Part shown: in pieces, positions 9,215-19,100 of the stretch | How positions within the stretch are numbered: the first letter of the stretch is position 1 | Layout: every line of letters begins with the position of its first letter | From: Phycisphaeraceae bacterium | GTDB lineage: Bacteria; Planctomycetota; Phycisphaerae; Phycisphaerales; Phycisphaeraceae | Direction: 5' to 3' | Length of the DNA: 64,000 bases | NCBI GenBank assembly: GCA_029260595.1 | Contig: JAJDCY010000011.1 | Coordinates: 1 to 64,000, forward strand | Made by a program: the position numbers and the translations under genes | Notes under the pieces: model-generated | Told to the model about the DNA's origin: nothing | What the model saw: the letters and a program-made list of their open reading frames with translations, nothing else | Database searches by the model: none

Positions 9215-10372
9215 ATGCAAGAGCCGCAACGCTCAGCCCTGCTCACGCTCAGCCTCGTCCCCGGCCTGGGCCCGACACTCACGCGACGCTGCCTCGAGCT
9301 TTTCGGCACCGCCCGGTGCGCGCTCAACGCGTCGCCCGCCGAGCTCGCTCAGGTCCAGGGCATCGGTACCCGCCGCTCCAGCGACATCCGCCGCGAGATC
9401 GACGCCCTGGCCAACGGCAAAGCCCTCGCCAAAGAACTCGCCCTCATCGACGAGCACAACGTCACGCTCATCGCCGAAGACGACCCGAACTACCCCGCCC
9501 TGCTCCGCCACATCCCCGACCCCCCGCCCATGCTCTACGCCCGCGGAGAGGTCCGCGAAACCGACGCCGTCGCCCTCGCCGTCGTCGGCTCGCGCCGTTG
9601 CACCGCCTATGGCCGCGAACAGGCCGACCGACTCAGCGCCCTGTGCGCACAAGCCGGCCTCTGCATCGTCAGCGGCGGTGCACGCGGCATCGACGCCGCC
9701 GCCCACCACGCCGCCCTGCGCGCGCAAGGCCGCACCATCGCCGTCCTCGGCAGCGGTCTGGCCAACCCCTACCCCGCTGAACACACCGGCCTCTTCGACA
9801 CCATCGCTGACGGTCGCGGCGCCGTCCTAAGTGAACTAAACATGACCGCCAAACCACTCGCCCAACACTTCCCGCGACGCAACCGCATCGTGTCGGGGCT
9901 CGCGCTGGGCGTCCTCGTCGTCGAAGCCGCAGTCCGATCCGGTGCCATGATCACGGCCCGACTCGCCGTCGAGGAACACTCGCGCGAAGCGCTCGCCCTG
10001 CCCGGCCGCGTCGACTCGCCCACTTCCGCCGGCTGCCACAAGATGCTCCGCGAAGGCTGGGCCGCACTGGTCACCAACGCCACCGACATCCTCGACGCGC
10101 TCGGCGAAACCGGACACCTCCTCCGCGCCGGCCTGGACCGCAACGCCCCCGAACAACCCGACGCCGCCGACCCCACCACCGACATCACCGCGCGCAACCT
10201 CACCGACCCACAGCGCCGCCTACTCGACGCGCTCGATCAGCCGCGATCACTCGACCAACTCGCCGACTCCACCGGCCTGACCATCCCCAAAGTCCAGGCC
10301 GACCTCACCATGCTCCAGATCCGCAGCCTCATCACCCACCAGTCCGGCCAATACCACCGCCGCACCCGCTAG
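9215..10372 (+). CDS. dprA: DNA-processing protein DprA (Smf)
   Basis: Binds incoming single-stranded DNA and loads RecA during natural transformation. 385 aa, normal length. The N-terminal helix-hairpin-helix region (about 5-60) is followed by the Rossmann-like core (about 65-300) with VAVVGSRRCTAYGREQAD, SGGARGIDAAAHHAAL, VLGSGLANPYP and FPRRNRIVSGL. The core ends with SGAMITARLAVE and ALPGRVDSPTSAGCHKML. A winged-helix domain fills the C-terminus (about 320-385). It starts 28 nt after the preceding PEP-CTERM gene but has its own leaderless-type -10 box. No com genes are in the window. Confidence 0.93.
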   Translation: MQEPQRSALLTLSLVPGLGPTLTRRCLELFGTARCALNASPAELAQVQGIGTRRSSDIRREIDALANGKALAKELALIDEHNVTLIAEDDPNYPALLRHIPDPPPMLYARGEVRETDAVALAVVGSRRCTAYGREQADRLSALCAQAGLCIVSGGARGIDAAAHHAALRAQGRTIAVLGSGLANPYPAEHTGLFDTIADGRGAVLSELNMTAKPLAQHFPRRNRIVSGLALGVLVVEAAVRSGAMITARLAVEEHSREALALPGRVDSPTSAGCHKMLREGWAALVTNATDILDALGETGHLLRAGLDRNAPEQPDAADPTTDITARNLTDPQRRLLDALDQPRSLDQLADSTGLTIPKVQADLTMLQIRSLITHQSGQYHRRTR

Positions 10373-10406
10373 CATCCTGCTGCAACTTCGCGCATCCTAT
10401 TAACCC

Positions 10407-10673
10407 ATGCAACCCGATCTCCCAGATGACGCCCGCGACGCGATCGATACCGCCCTCTACGCCGGCCGCAAGATCGACGCGATCAAACAGTACCGCGAAG
10501 CGACCGGCGGTGGCCTCAAAGAAGCTAAAGAAGCGGTCGAAGTGTATGAAGCGGAACTGCGAGCCCGCCACCCCCAACACTTCACCAAACCCCCTGCCCG
10601 TGCCGGCTGCACCACCGCCATCCTCCTCACCGCCACCCTCGCCACCGCAGCCGCCCTCGCGGCACTGGCCTGA
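10407..10673 (+). CDS. Small membrane-anchored protein with L7/L12 C-terminal-like domain
   Basis: 88 aa. Residues about 5-50 contain IDAIKQYREATGGGLKEAKE, the helix-turn pattern of the ribosomal protein L7/L12 C-terminal domain, where it recruits translation GTPases. Here it is not a ribosomal stalk protein: there is no dimerisation domain, and a hydrophobic helix (about 69-86) ends the chain, so it is probably a membrane anchor. Similar short L7/L12-CTD proteins occur in bacteria without a known function. It sits 34 nt after dprA. TATTAA lies 3 nt before the ATG. Confidence 0.7.
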   Translation: MQPDLPDDARDAIDTALYAGRKIDAIKQYREATGGGLKEAKEAVEVYEAELRARHPQHFTKPPARAGCTTAILLTATLATAAALAALA

Positions 10674-10730
10674 CATGCCCCTGCGTCGTCGCCCAATCCC
10701 CCGGCACACGCTCCACACTCAACTCCCCGC

Positions 10731-10736
10731 TAAACT
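10731..10736 (+). promoter_or_regulatory. Putative leaderless -10 box TAAACT of argH
   Basis: TAAACT lies 6 nt before the ATG at 10743. There is no Shine-Dalgarno site. Confidence 0.5.
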
Positions 10737-10742
10737 ACCCTG

Positions 10743-12188
10743 ATGCCCCCCAAAAAAAGCCCTAAGCAAAAGCCCTGGGAGCACGCCAAAACCGGCGCTG
10801 GGTCACACAGTGATCCGCTCGCAACGCGCTTTGTCGAGTCGTTGTCGTACGACCGCCGCCTGTATCCGCACGACATCGCCGGGTCGATCGCGCACGCGCG
10901 GATGCTTGCGGCGACCAAGCTCATCACCGCTAACGATCTCAAAGCGATCGAGTCCGGGCTCAACGAGATCCGCGATGAGATCGATAGCGCGCCCGGCGAG
11001 CACGGGGCCGGCTGGCCCGGCTGGAACGACGAGCTCGAAGACGTGCACATGTGCATCGAGGCCGCGCTGATCGAAAAAGTCGGCGACCCCGGCCGCAAGC
11101 TGCACACCGGCCGGTCGCGCAACGACCAGGTCGCGCTCGCGCTCAAACTCTGGATCAACCACGCGGCCGCCGATGTCAACGAACACATCACCGAGTTGAT
11201 GCGCTCGTTCCTCGCGCTGGCCGAGCGCGACGGGCGACACACCATGCCCTCGTACACACACCTGCAGCGCGCACAACCGATCGCCGTCGGCGGCGAACTG
11301 ATCGCGTGGCTGGAAGCGATCGACCGCGCCGCCAAGCGCATCGAATCGCTGCGCCAGCTCAACCTCGAAAACCCCCTCGGCAGCGGCGCGATCGCGGGAT
11401 CGAGCCTCCCGCTGGACCGCGAGCACACGGCCGCGGCGCTCGATGTCGGCCCACCGGCACGCAGCAGCATCGACGCGACCGCATCGCGCGACGCGGCGAT
11501 CGACTTCACCTACGCGCTGTCGATGCTCGCGATGACCCTGTCGCGCTGGGCCAACCAGTGGATCACCTACGCATCGACCGAGTTCGGATTCATCACGCTC
11601 GACGGCCGCTACACCACCGGCTCCTCGATGATGCCGCAAAAAGCCAACCCCGACATGCTCGAGCTGATCCGAGGCCGCTGCGGCGACGCGTACGGCCGAC
11701 TCACCGCACTACTAACCATGTGTCACGCACTCACCGTCGGCTACAACCGCGACTTGCAGGAAGACAAGCGCCACCTCTTCGCCGCGTTCGATTGCGTGCG
11801 CGACTGCACCGTCATGGCCGGGCGCATCGTCGCGACCACGCGCTTCAACCCGGACCGCATCAACCAATCGCTCGACGCCGGCTACCTCGACGCGACCAGT
11901 CTGGCCGAGTACCTGGTCACCCAATCGATCCCGTTCCGCACCGCGCACCAGATCGTCGGCGCGCTCGTTGCGCACTGCCAACAGAACAAACTGACCAGAC
12001 TGTCCGAACTGAAACTCACCGACTTCAACCGCGCCTGCGAATCCGCCGGCCAACCCGCGGCGTGCCAACCGGACCTGTTCGATTGGCTCGACCCACGCAA
12101 CGTCGTCAAGCGCTACCAATCGCTCGGCAACGCCGGCCTCCCCGGCTTCGAAACCGAGTTAACCCGTTGGCAACAACGGCTTAAGTAA
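10743..12188 (+). CDS. argH: Argininosuccinate lyase
   Basis: Splits argininosuccinate into arginine and fumarate, the last step of arginine synthesis. 481 aa, slightly longer than usual because of a Lys/Pro-rich N-terminus. Fumarase/aspartase superfamily signatures are present: EDVHMCIEAAL, GRSRNDQVALALKLW (typical GRSRNDQ), SYTHLQRAQP, and the signature loop GSSMMPQKANPDMLELIRGR. The loop has SMMPQKANP where most enzymes have SIMPQKKNP, a conservative difference. The catalytic serine of the loop is kept. It probably forms a cytoplasmic tetramer. It has its own leaderless-type promoter and no linked arginine genes. Confidence 0.95.
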   Translation: MPPKKSPKQKPWEHAKTGAGSHSDPLATRFVESLSYDRRLYPHDIAGSIAHARMLAATKLITANDLKAIESGLNEIRDEIDSAPGEHGAGWPGWNDELEDVHMCIEAALIEKVGDPGRKLHTGRSRNDQVALALKLWINHAAADVNEHITELMRSFLALAERDGRHTMPSYTHLQRAQPIAVGGELIAWLEAIDRAAKRIESLRQLNLENPLGSGAIAGSSLPLDREHTAAALDVGPPARSSIDATASRDAAIDFTYALSMLAMTLSRWANQWITYASTEFGFITLDGRYTTGSSMMPQKANPDMLELIRGRCGDAYGRLTALLTMCHALTVGYNRDLQEDKRHLFAAFDCVRDCTVMAGRIVATTRFNPDRINQSLDAGYLDATSLAEYLVTQSIPFRTAHQIVGALVAHCQQNKLTRLSELKLTDFNRACESAGQPAACQPDLFDWLDPRNVVKRYQSLGNAGLPGFETELTRWQQRLK

Positions 12189-12263
12189 GCTGCGCTCCCC
12201 GCCACGCCCTCCGCTACGGCCCTTTAGCCCGCTAAAATTCGTCGAAAAAACCTTCAATAGAAA

Positions 12264-12293
12264 CTAGGTAATTCGCCCCTCGGCTGGTACAAT
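12264..12293 (+). promoter_or_regulatory. Shared PEP-CTERM promoter motif, copy 1
   Basis: CTAGGTAAT (12264-12272) and TGGTACAAT ending at 12293. The TACAAT is a -10 candidate and TAGGTA falls at -35 distance (17-nt spacer). Same sequence and spacing at 13070-13099. Confidence 0.6.
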
Positions 12294-12344
12294 CGCCCGC
12301 GCTCACCCCGACACCCACCGCCCCGACCCTTTGGAGCACGAGAA

Positions 12345-12995
12345 ATGATACGCCTGACTCCAATCCTGATGCTCGCAATCGCTTTCGGCTTCGTCGCCGC
12401 CGCGCCGGCCCATGCGAATCTCCTGACCAACCCCAGCTTCGAGACCGGCCCGCCGATCCCCATCCCCCCCGAGTTCGCTGAGCAACCGCTCGGCTCAACG
12501 TTCATCACAGGCTGGACCGTCACACGCGACGAGATCGACTACATCGGCACCAACTTCTGGGAACACTCCGACGGCGTGCGCAGCCTCGACCTCGACGGCA
12601 CCTCCGGCATCGGCGGCATTGATCAGACATTCAACACCGAGCCGGGCACCGTCTACCTCGTCACCTTCGACATGGCCGCCAGCCCCGGCGGCAACGTGCT
12701 CATCAAACAACTCCAAGTCAACGCCGCCGGCCAATCACAACAGTTCTCCTTCGACTCCACAGGCCGCACCCGCCAGGACATGGGCTGGGAACAGCGCACC
12801 TGGACATTCACCGCCAACGACACCTCGACCACACTCGATTTTTTCAGCCTCTCCGACCCGCTCACCGCCACCGGCTTCCACGGCCCCGCACTCGACAACG
12901 TCTCCGTCACCGTCTTGCCGGAGCCCACCACCGCCGCGACCCTCGCCTGCCTCGCCGCCATCGCGCTCACCCGCCGCCGCACGCGACCCGTGTGA
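12345..12995 (+). CDS. Choice-of-anchor C / DUF642-type PEP-CTERM protein
   Basis: 216 aa, secreted. Signal peptide about 1-25 (LMLAIAFGFVAAAPAHA). The mature part matches the small beta-sandwich family in which NLLTNPSFE opens the domain, followed by GWTVTRDEIDYIGTNFWE, RSLDLDGTSGIGGIDQTF and GPALDNVSV. Domains of this type are often carbohydrate-binding-like. The sorting tail is LPEPTTAATL plus helix plus TRRRTRPV. A GGAG lies 9 nt before the ATG. It is probably transcribed alone from the motif at 12264. Confidence 0.83.
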   Translation: MIRLTPILMLAIAFGFVAAAPAHANLLTNPSFETGPPIPIPPEFAEQPLGSTFITGWTVTRDEIDYIGTNFWEHSDGVRSLDLDGTSGIGGIDQTFNTEPGTVYLVTFDMAASPGGNVLIKQLQVNAAGQSQQFSFDSTGRTRQDMGWEQRTWTFTANDTSTTLDFFSLSDPLTATGFHGPALDNVSVTVLPEPTTAATLACLAAIALTRRRTRPV

Positions 12996-13069
12996 CACCG
13001 CCCGTCTGACCAGCCCCCCGTCACGCCCCGTCTACGCCGCCAAACCGGCCCTCCGCCCCTAACAAACCC

Positions 13070-13099
13070 CTAGGTAATCCACCCCCGCTGTGGTACAAT
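13070..13099 (+). promoter_or_regulatory. Shared PEP-CTERM promoter motif, copy 2
   Basis: CTAGGTAAT (13070-13078) and TGGTACAAT ending at 13099, with the same 24-nt offset between CTAGG and TACAAT as at 12264. Confidence 0.6.
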
Positions 13100-13111
13100 A
13101 ATCGCTCATCT

Positions 13112-13132
13112 TTCGCTGGAATCTCCAGCGAA
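13112..13132 (+). promoter_or_regulatory. Perfect 5' leader hairpin
   Basis: TTCGCTGGA-ATC-TCCAGCGAA, a 9-bp perfect stem. It would sit at the very 5' end of an mRNA starting from the TACAAT box at 13094, about 30 nt before the Shine-Dalgarno site. No T-run follows, so an mRNA-stabilising role is more likely than termination. Confidence 0.6.
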
Positions 13133-13160
13133 CCCGCGACGGTTCTGTTAGGAGTTTGGG

Positions 13161-16100
13161 ATGCAACCCGATCGACTGTCTGCTTGTCGAGCGCGCGTGC
13201 GCGCCGCCATTGCCGCGCTACTCATCACCGCCACCACCAGCGCCGCCCACGCCGACGCGAAATTCTCACTCGAAGGCAACTTCGTCGACCCCTCCGATAC
13301 GCGCGACATCAACTTCAACCTCAGCTCAACCGTCACCTCGGCCCAGACGATGCGATTCGAGACCCACCACTGGGCAGGCGGCACGAACCACGCCGGCGAC
13401 ACCATCCCCGGCGGCAGCTTCGATGCGGTGCTGGAAGTGTTCGATCCCGGCCTCTCATCAATCGCAGTCGACTCCGAGATCATCTTCCCCGGCGACCTCG
13501 ACGCCCGCATCAGCTTTACGCAAGGCAACACACCGCTGCCCGCATCGGTCCCGGCCGGTGACTACAGGCTGGAACTGCGCGTGTTCCCCAACGAGCCCAT
13601 CCTCGACGGGCACTGGGCCGTCGACCTGACCGGCCCCAACAACGTGATGGAGTTGACCCTCCCACAGTTCCTCACCGCCAACCCCGGCTTCGCCGACACC
13701 ACCAAGATCACCGCCGTCGGCGCCGGCTCGACAGCCCACCGCGCCGGCGCGCTCTTCCTGGGCTTTGTCAACGGCGGCAACACCTCCCTCAACGCGATCC
13801 AAGGCGGCCAGATCATCGTCACCGCCCAGACCGAGATCGCCCGCACCATCGGCTCCACCGCGAGCATCACGGTCAAGGACAACCTCTCCGATTTCGATAC
13901 GACCGCCCTCTACATCGGCGGCAGCAACACCACCGCCGGCGGCACCGGCACGTTCACCATGGGCTTTGGGGGCAACCACGTCGCCGAGGTCCACGGCCCG
14001 ACCAAGGTCTGGCCCGGCGGCACGCTCAACATCACGGGCGGGTTTTTCCTAACCGATGGCCTCGACCTGACCATGCCGGGGGCGACGCTCAGCCACACAG
14101 ATGGCGTGCTGGGGGTTGGTGGTGGTGCGTTCGAACCGCCCGCGGGCGCGGCCTACACCATTGAGGGCGCGGGGAACCCCGACCTGCGATTCGCCACCAG
14201 CGGGACGTGGACGCACAACCACCCGATCACCGTCGGTGACACGGCCCCCGGGACTCTTTCCGTCTTCGTCGGCGGCACGGTCATGGCGAACGCCGGCTTG
14301 CGAGTCGCCGCCTCCGCCGGATCGGACGGCAGCCTGGTACACGTCACCGGCACCGGCGGTGCGCTCACCACGACGCAGCTCGATATCGGAGGCAACGGCG
14401 TCGCCGCGGGCGGAACGGGCAGTTTGCTGGTTGAGCAAAATGGCACGGTCAACGTCACCTCCGCGCCGACCAAGGTCTGGAACGACAGCACGCTCACAGT
14501 CGGCAGCGTGTCCAGCGGCGGCGCGGCGTCCTTCACCACCGCCGGCCTCGACCTCACCGCACCCGGCGCTACCCTCAACCATTTCAGCGGCACGCTCACC
14601 ATCAACGCCGGCACCCTCGACGCGCCTGCCACCACCTTCGATATCAACGGCACCGGCAACCCACACCTGGTCATCACCGCCGCCGGCCAATGGACCGACT
14701 CCGGCAGCGAATTGCGCGTCGGGAGCACCCAAAGCGGCGAGTTGACCATCTCCGACGGCGGAACCGCCCACTCGCCAAGCGCCACGATCGCCGACGATAC
14801 CGGCTCCACAGGCACCGTCAACGTCACCGGCCCCAACGCCCAGTGGACCGTGGACGGCAACCTCGTTGTTGGAGACTTTGGCGACGGCACCTTACACATC
14901 ACCAGCGACCCATCCGGCCCCGCCACCGTCAACGCGCTCGCTGACACCATCATCGGCACCGTCCAGTTCGCGCCTAGCACCAACACCGGCGTCATCAACG
15001 TCTCAGGCCCGAACTCACTGCTATCGGCCGCCAACGACCTGATCGTCGGATTAGCAGGCCAGGGCACACTCAACATCACCGACGGCGGGCGGGTGGAGGC
15101 CTCCAACACCAATATCACCTCCAGCCAAAGCGGAAACGGCGAGATCTCCCTTTCCGGCACCGACTCAACGCTTTCCACCGGCATACTCGACGTCGGCGGC
15201 ATTGGCACCAACCTCGGCGGCATCGCCAGCGTCTTCATCAACTCCGGCGGCTCCGTCACCGTCGACACCAACCGCACCAAAGTCTGGAACGACGACGTGA
15301 TCGTCCTCTTCCACGACAACCCGGCGCTACCCGGCCCCGCGCTCACCACCAAAGGCCTCGACCTCACCGCGCCCGGCGCCGTCCTCGTCCACGACGGCGG
15401 CACCGTCACCATCAACGGCGGCTCGTTCCTGACCACCGATGACCCCTACACGATCGACGCCGCCGACAACCCCCACCTGATCATCACCGGCGCCCTATGG
15501 AACCCGCAGGAGTTGATCGTCGGCAACGACTCCGCCGGCACACTGACCGTCGGCGCCGGCGGCAATGTCGGCACCGCCAAAGCAACCAGCATCGCCGCCG
15601 AACCCGGTTCATCCGGCGAGTTGACCGTGACCGGCGCCGGCGCGGCCTTCACCGCCCCCGCCATCGACGTCGGCGGCTACACCCTCACCGCCAGCCCCGG
15701 CGGGACCGCGGCCCTGAACATCCGCGACGGCGGCACCGTCACCACACCGCTGACCACCGTCTGGCCCGACGCGACCCTCGATATCGACGGCGGCACACTC
15801 ACCACCGACAGGCTCCAGCCTCTGCCCGGCTCCCTTCTGCGCCTCGCCGGTGGCGGCACCCTGACCCTGCCCGACACCAACAACGCCAGTGTCCCCGCTC
15901 CTACTATTGTTCTATGGGACACCGGAACCCTGCGGTTCACCGGCCCCGCCGGCGCCACGCTCGGCAACAACATCCTCCCCCACGCCACCTCGCTCAACAC
16001 GGGTCAACACCTCGACGTCACCAGCACACTCACCGTCGCCCTCGGCCAGATCCTCGCGCTCGCCCCCGGCGCCTCACTGCAAACCGGCGCACTCCAATTA

Positions 16101-19100
16101 AATGGCGGCACGATTATCGCCCCCACGCTCGACATCGACGACATCGGTTCGCTCACCGGCACCGGCAGCGTCCTGGCCGCCATCACATCCTACGCCGCCG
16201 CCGACATCACCCTCACCGGCCCACTCACACTCGGCGACCCGTCCTCCACCGCCGGCTTCAACTTCGCCGGCTCGATCAACGCCGGCGCCAACCAGCTCGT
16301 CCTGCTCGATGCCGACCTCGCCTCACTCGGCGTCGCCACCACGCTCGACGCAGGCGGCTCGATCAACGCCCCCAACGGCACACAACTGCCCGTCGCCGCC
16401 ATGCTCAGCGTCACCGGCCCCGCGACGATTGACGGCGCATTCCAAAACGACGGCTCGGTCGACGTCGCCGCCGGCCAGACCCTGACCTTCAACGACCCGG
16501 TCAACGGTGGCGGCGGCTTCCCCGGCCTCGGCGAGGTGATCTTCAACCAAGGCTACTTCCCCGGCACCTCACCCGGCCTGGTCCACTTCGCCGGCGACGT
16601 CACCTTCACCGACGCCGCCGAGCTCGTCCTCGAACTCGCCGGGCTCACCCCCGGCACACAGCACGACCAACTCGACATCGCCGGCACCCTCAACGCCGCC
16701 GGCACACTCACGATCACCCTGCTCGACAACTACCAACCCGCCAACGGCGACACCTTCACCCTCCTGGCCGCCGCCCAAACCCTGGGCCAATTCACCACCC
16801 TCAACCTCCCCACACTCAACCACGGCCTCACCCTCGACACCTCCGCCCTACTAACCACAGGCCAAATCACCATCACCCCCGAACCCGACACCCTCGCGCT
16901 ACTCACACTCCCCGCTCTGCTCATCGGACGCCGACGCAAACACACCACCAGCCCGACCACCCCCGGCGTGCCACTGGCGGCTTGCCCGCCAGTGCTCCCC
17001 CCGGCGCCACCGGCAACCCCGCTTGTCAGTGTCTGCCATACGAACACTGACAAACAAGTCTGCCAGCACCACCCAACACGAATCACCCACGCTCGGGTGC
17101 CACTGCTTGCACGCCAAGCAGTGTCTCGTCCACGCCCACCAGTCCCCCACCGCACCGCAACACCCACCGCGCTCATCACCGCGCTCAATCTCATCCTCAC
17201 CGCCTGCATCGCCGCCCCCGCAGTCGCCGACACGACCTGGAACAACATCACCGGCAACCGCGTCTGGTCGGACCCCACCAACTGGAGCGCCGGCGAGCCG
17301 AACTTCTTCTCCGGCAAAGCGATCTTCCCCAGCCCGATCCCCGGCGGTAACGGCAACATCATTCTCAACGCGGGCGAGTTCACCGGCGAACTCGTCTTCG
17401 AATCCGGTGGCTACGGCCTCCAAAGCGGCGGCGCCTTGAACGTAGTCAGCGGCAACATCACCGTCACCACCGGCAACTCAGGCATCTTCTCGCCGATCGA
17501 CAGCGATCTCGCCAACGGCCTGACCAAGCTCGGCTTCGGCGTATTGAACCTGCAAGGCAACAACGTTTACTCCGGCCCGACCACCGTCAGCCAGGGCCTG
17601 CTCGACATCAGCGGGTTTGACGAGCGCATCCCCGACCCGTCCGTCGTGACCGTCAACGGCGGAACCCAGTTGCGATTCTTCGTCGGGGCCGGGGCCGAGA
17701 CCATCGGCGGGCTCGCCGGCAGCGGCACCGTCGTCTTCGCCAACGACACGGGCGGCACGGCCCTGACCATCGGCAACAACAACTCGATCCAGGACACCAC
17801 CTTCTCGGGCAACATCGTCGAGGGTTTCGGCGGGACCGGGAGCCTGACCAAAGACGGGCCGCGGGTCGTGACGCTCTCCGGAACCAACACCTATTCAGGG
17901 AACACCAGCGTCCAACAGGGAACCCTGCGCATCCAGGGCCCGACCAACTCACTGCCCGATTCCACCTTCGTTGGCATCCTCTCCGGCGCCACCCTCCAGA
18001 TCGACGCGACCACCGAGACTGTCCAGGGTGTTCTCGGCACCGGCACCGTCAACCTCACCGGTACCGCCGCCACGCTCAACCTCAACGCGACCCTCGGCGC
18101 ACCGACCTTCGACGGCGCGTTCACCGGCACCGGCACCGTCAACAAGACCGGCAACTTCCAGATGGATATCGGCGGCGTCTCCAACATCCCCAACGGCACC
18201 TTCAACCTCCAGGACGGCCTGCTGCTCATGGACGCCGGCTCGCTCACCGTCAAAAAATTCACCATCTCACCCGGCGCGACATTCACCCAACCAGACGGCC
18301 GCCTCCGCGTCACCGGCGCCGGCGGCTCCTTCGAACCCATCCCCAACCAGCCCTACAACGTCCAGGGCTTCAACGGAGCCATCCTCGAAATCGCCGACGG
18401 CGCCTCCTGGACCCACGCACCTACCAGCAACGACATCCCCGTCACCGTCGGTGACACCCAGCAGGGCCAACTCAACGTCCTGGACTTCGTGCCCGGCTCC
18501 AGCCCCCCAACGGCTGTCCGCATCATGGATGACCTGAACATCGGAGCCAACCCCGGATCAGCCGGCAGCTCGGTCCTCGTCCACGGCGACGACGCCAGCC
18601 TCACCGCCGACTTCCTCTATATCGGAGGCGTCTGGAACAGCCCCGGCACCCCCGCCACCCTGACAATCCAGGCCGACGGCAAAGCCGAGATTTTCGGATT
18701 CGCCGCCTCCGCCACCTCCACCACAATCTGGGACAACAGCACCCTCGCCATCTCCAGCGGCAGCCTCACCACCAAAGGCCTGGACTTCACCGCACCGGGC
18801 GCCGCCCTCAACCACACCGGCGGTAAGGTCACCATCGACAACGGCACACTCGTCTCCAACAGCAACACACACACCCTCGGAAGCAGCCTCAACCCCCACC
18901 TCGAAATCACCGGTCCCAGCGCGCGCTTCAACCTCGGCGGAAACGGCGCAGCCGGAGTCCTCAACGTCAACAACGGCGAACTCACCATCGCCGACCAGGC
19001 CGTGGTCTCCCTCGTACCCAGCACCAGCCCCCCCAACTTCTTCACCCAGATCAACATCGCCGCCGCCAACACCGATACCGGCAAGATCACCGTCACCGGA

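Noticed and set aside
12223..12236. Stem-loop TTTAGC-CC-GCTAAA after argH as a terminator
   Set aside because: Stem of only 6 bp and no T-run follows.
16964..17125. CRISPR array
   Set aside because: Units are palindromic, differ in their inner arms and have no uniform spacers; no cas genes nearby.
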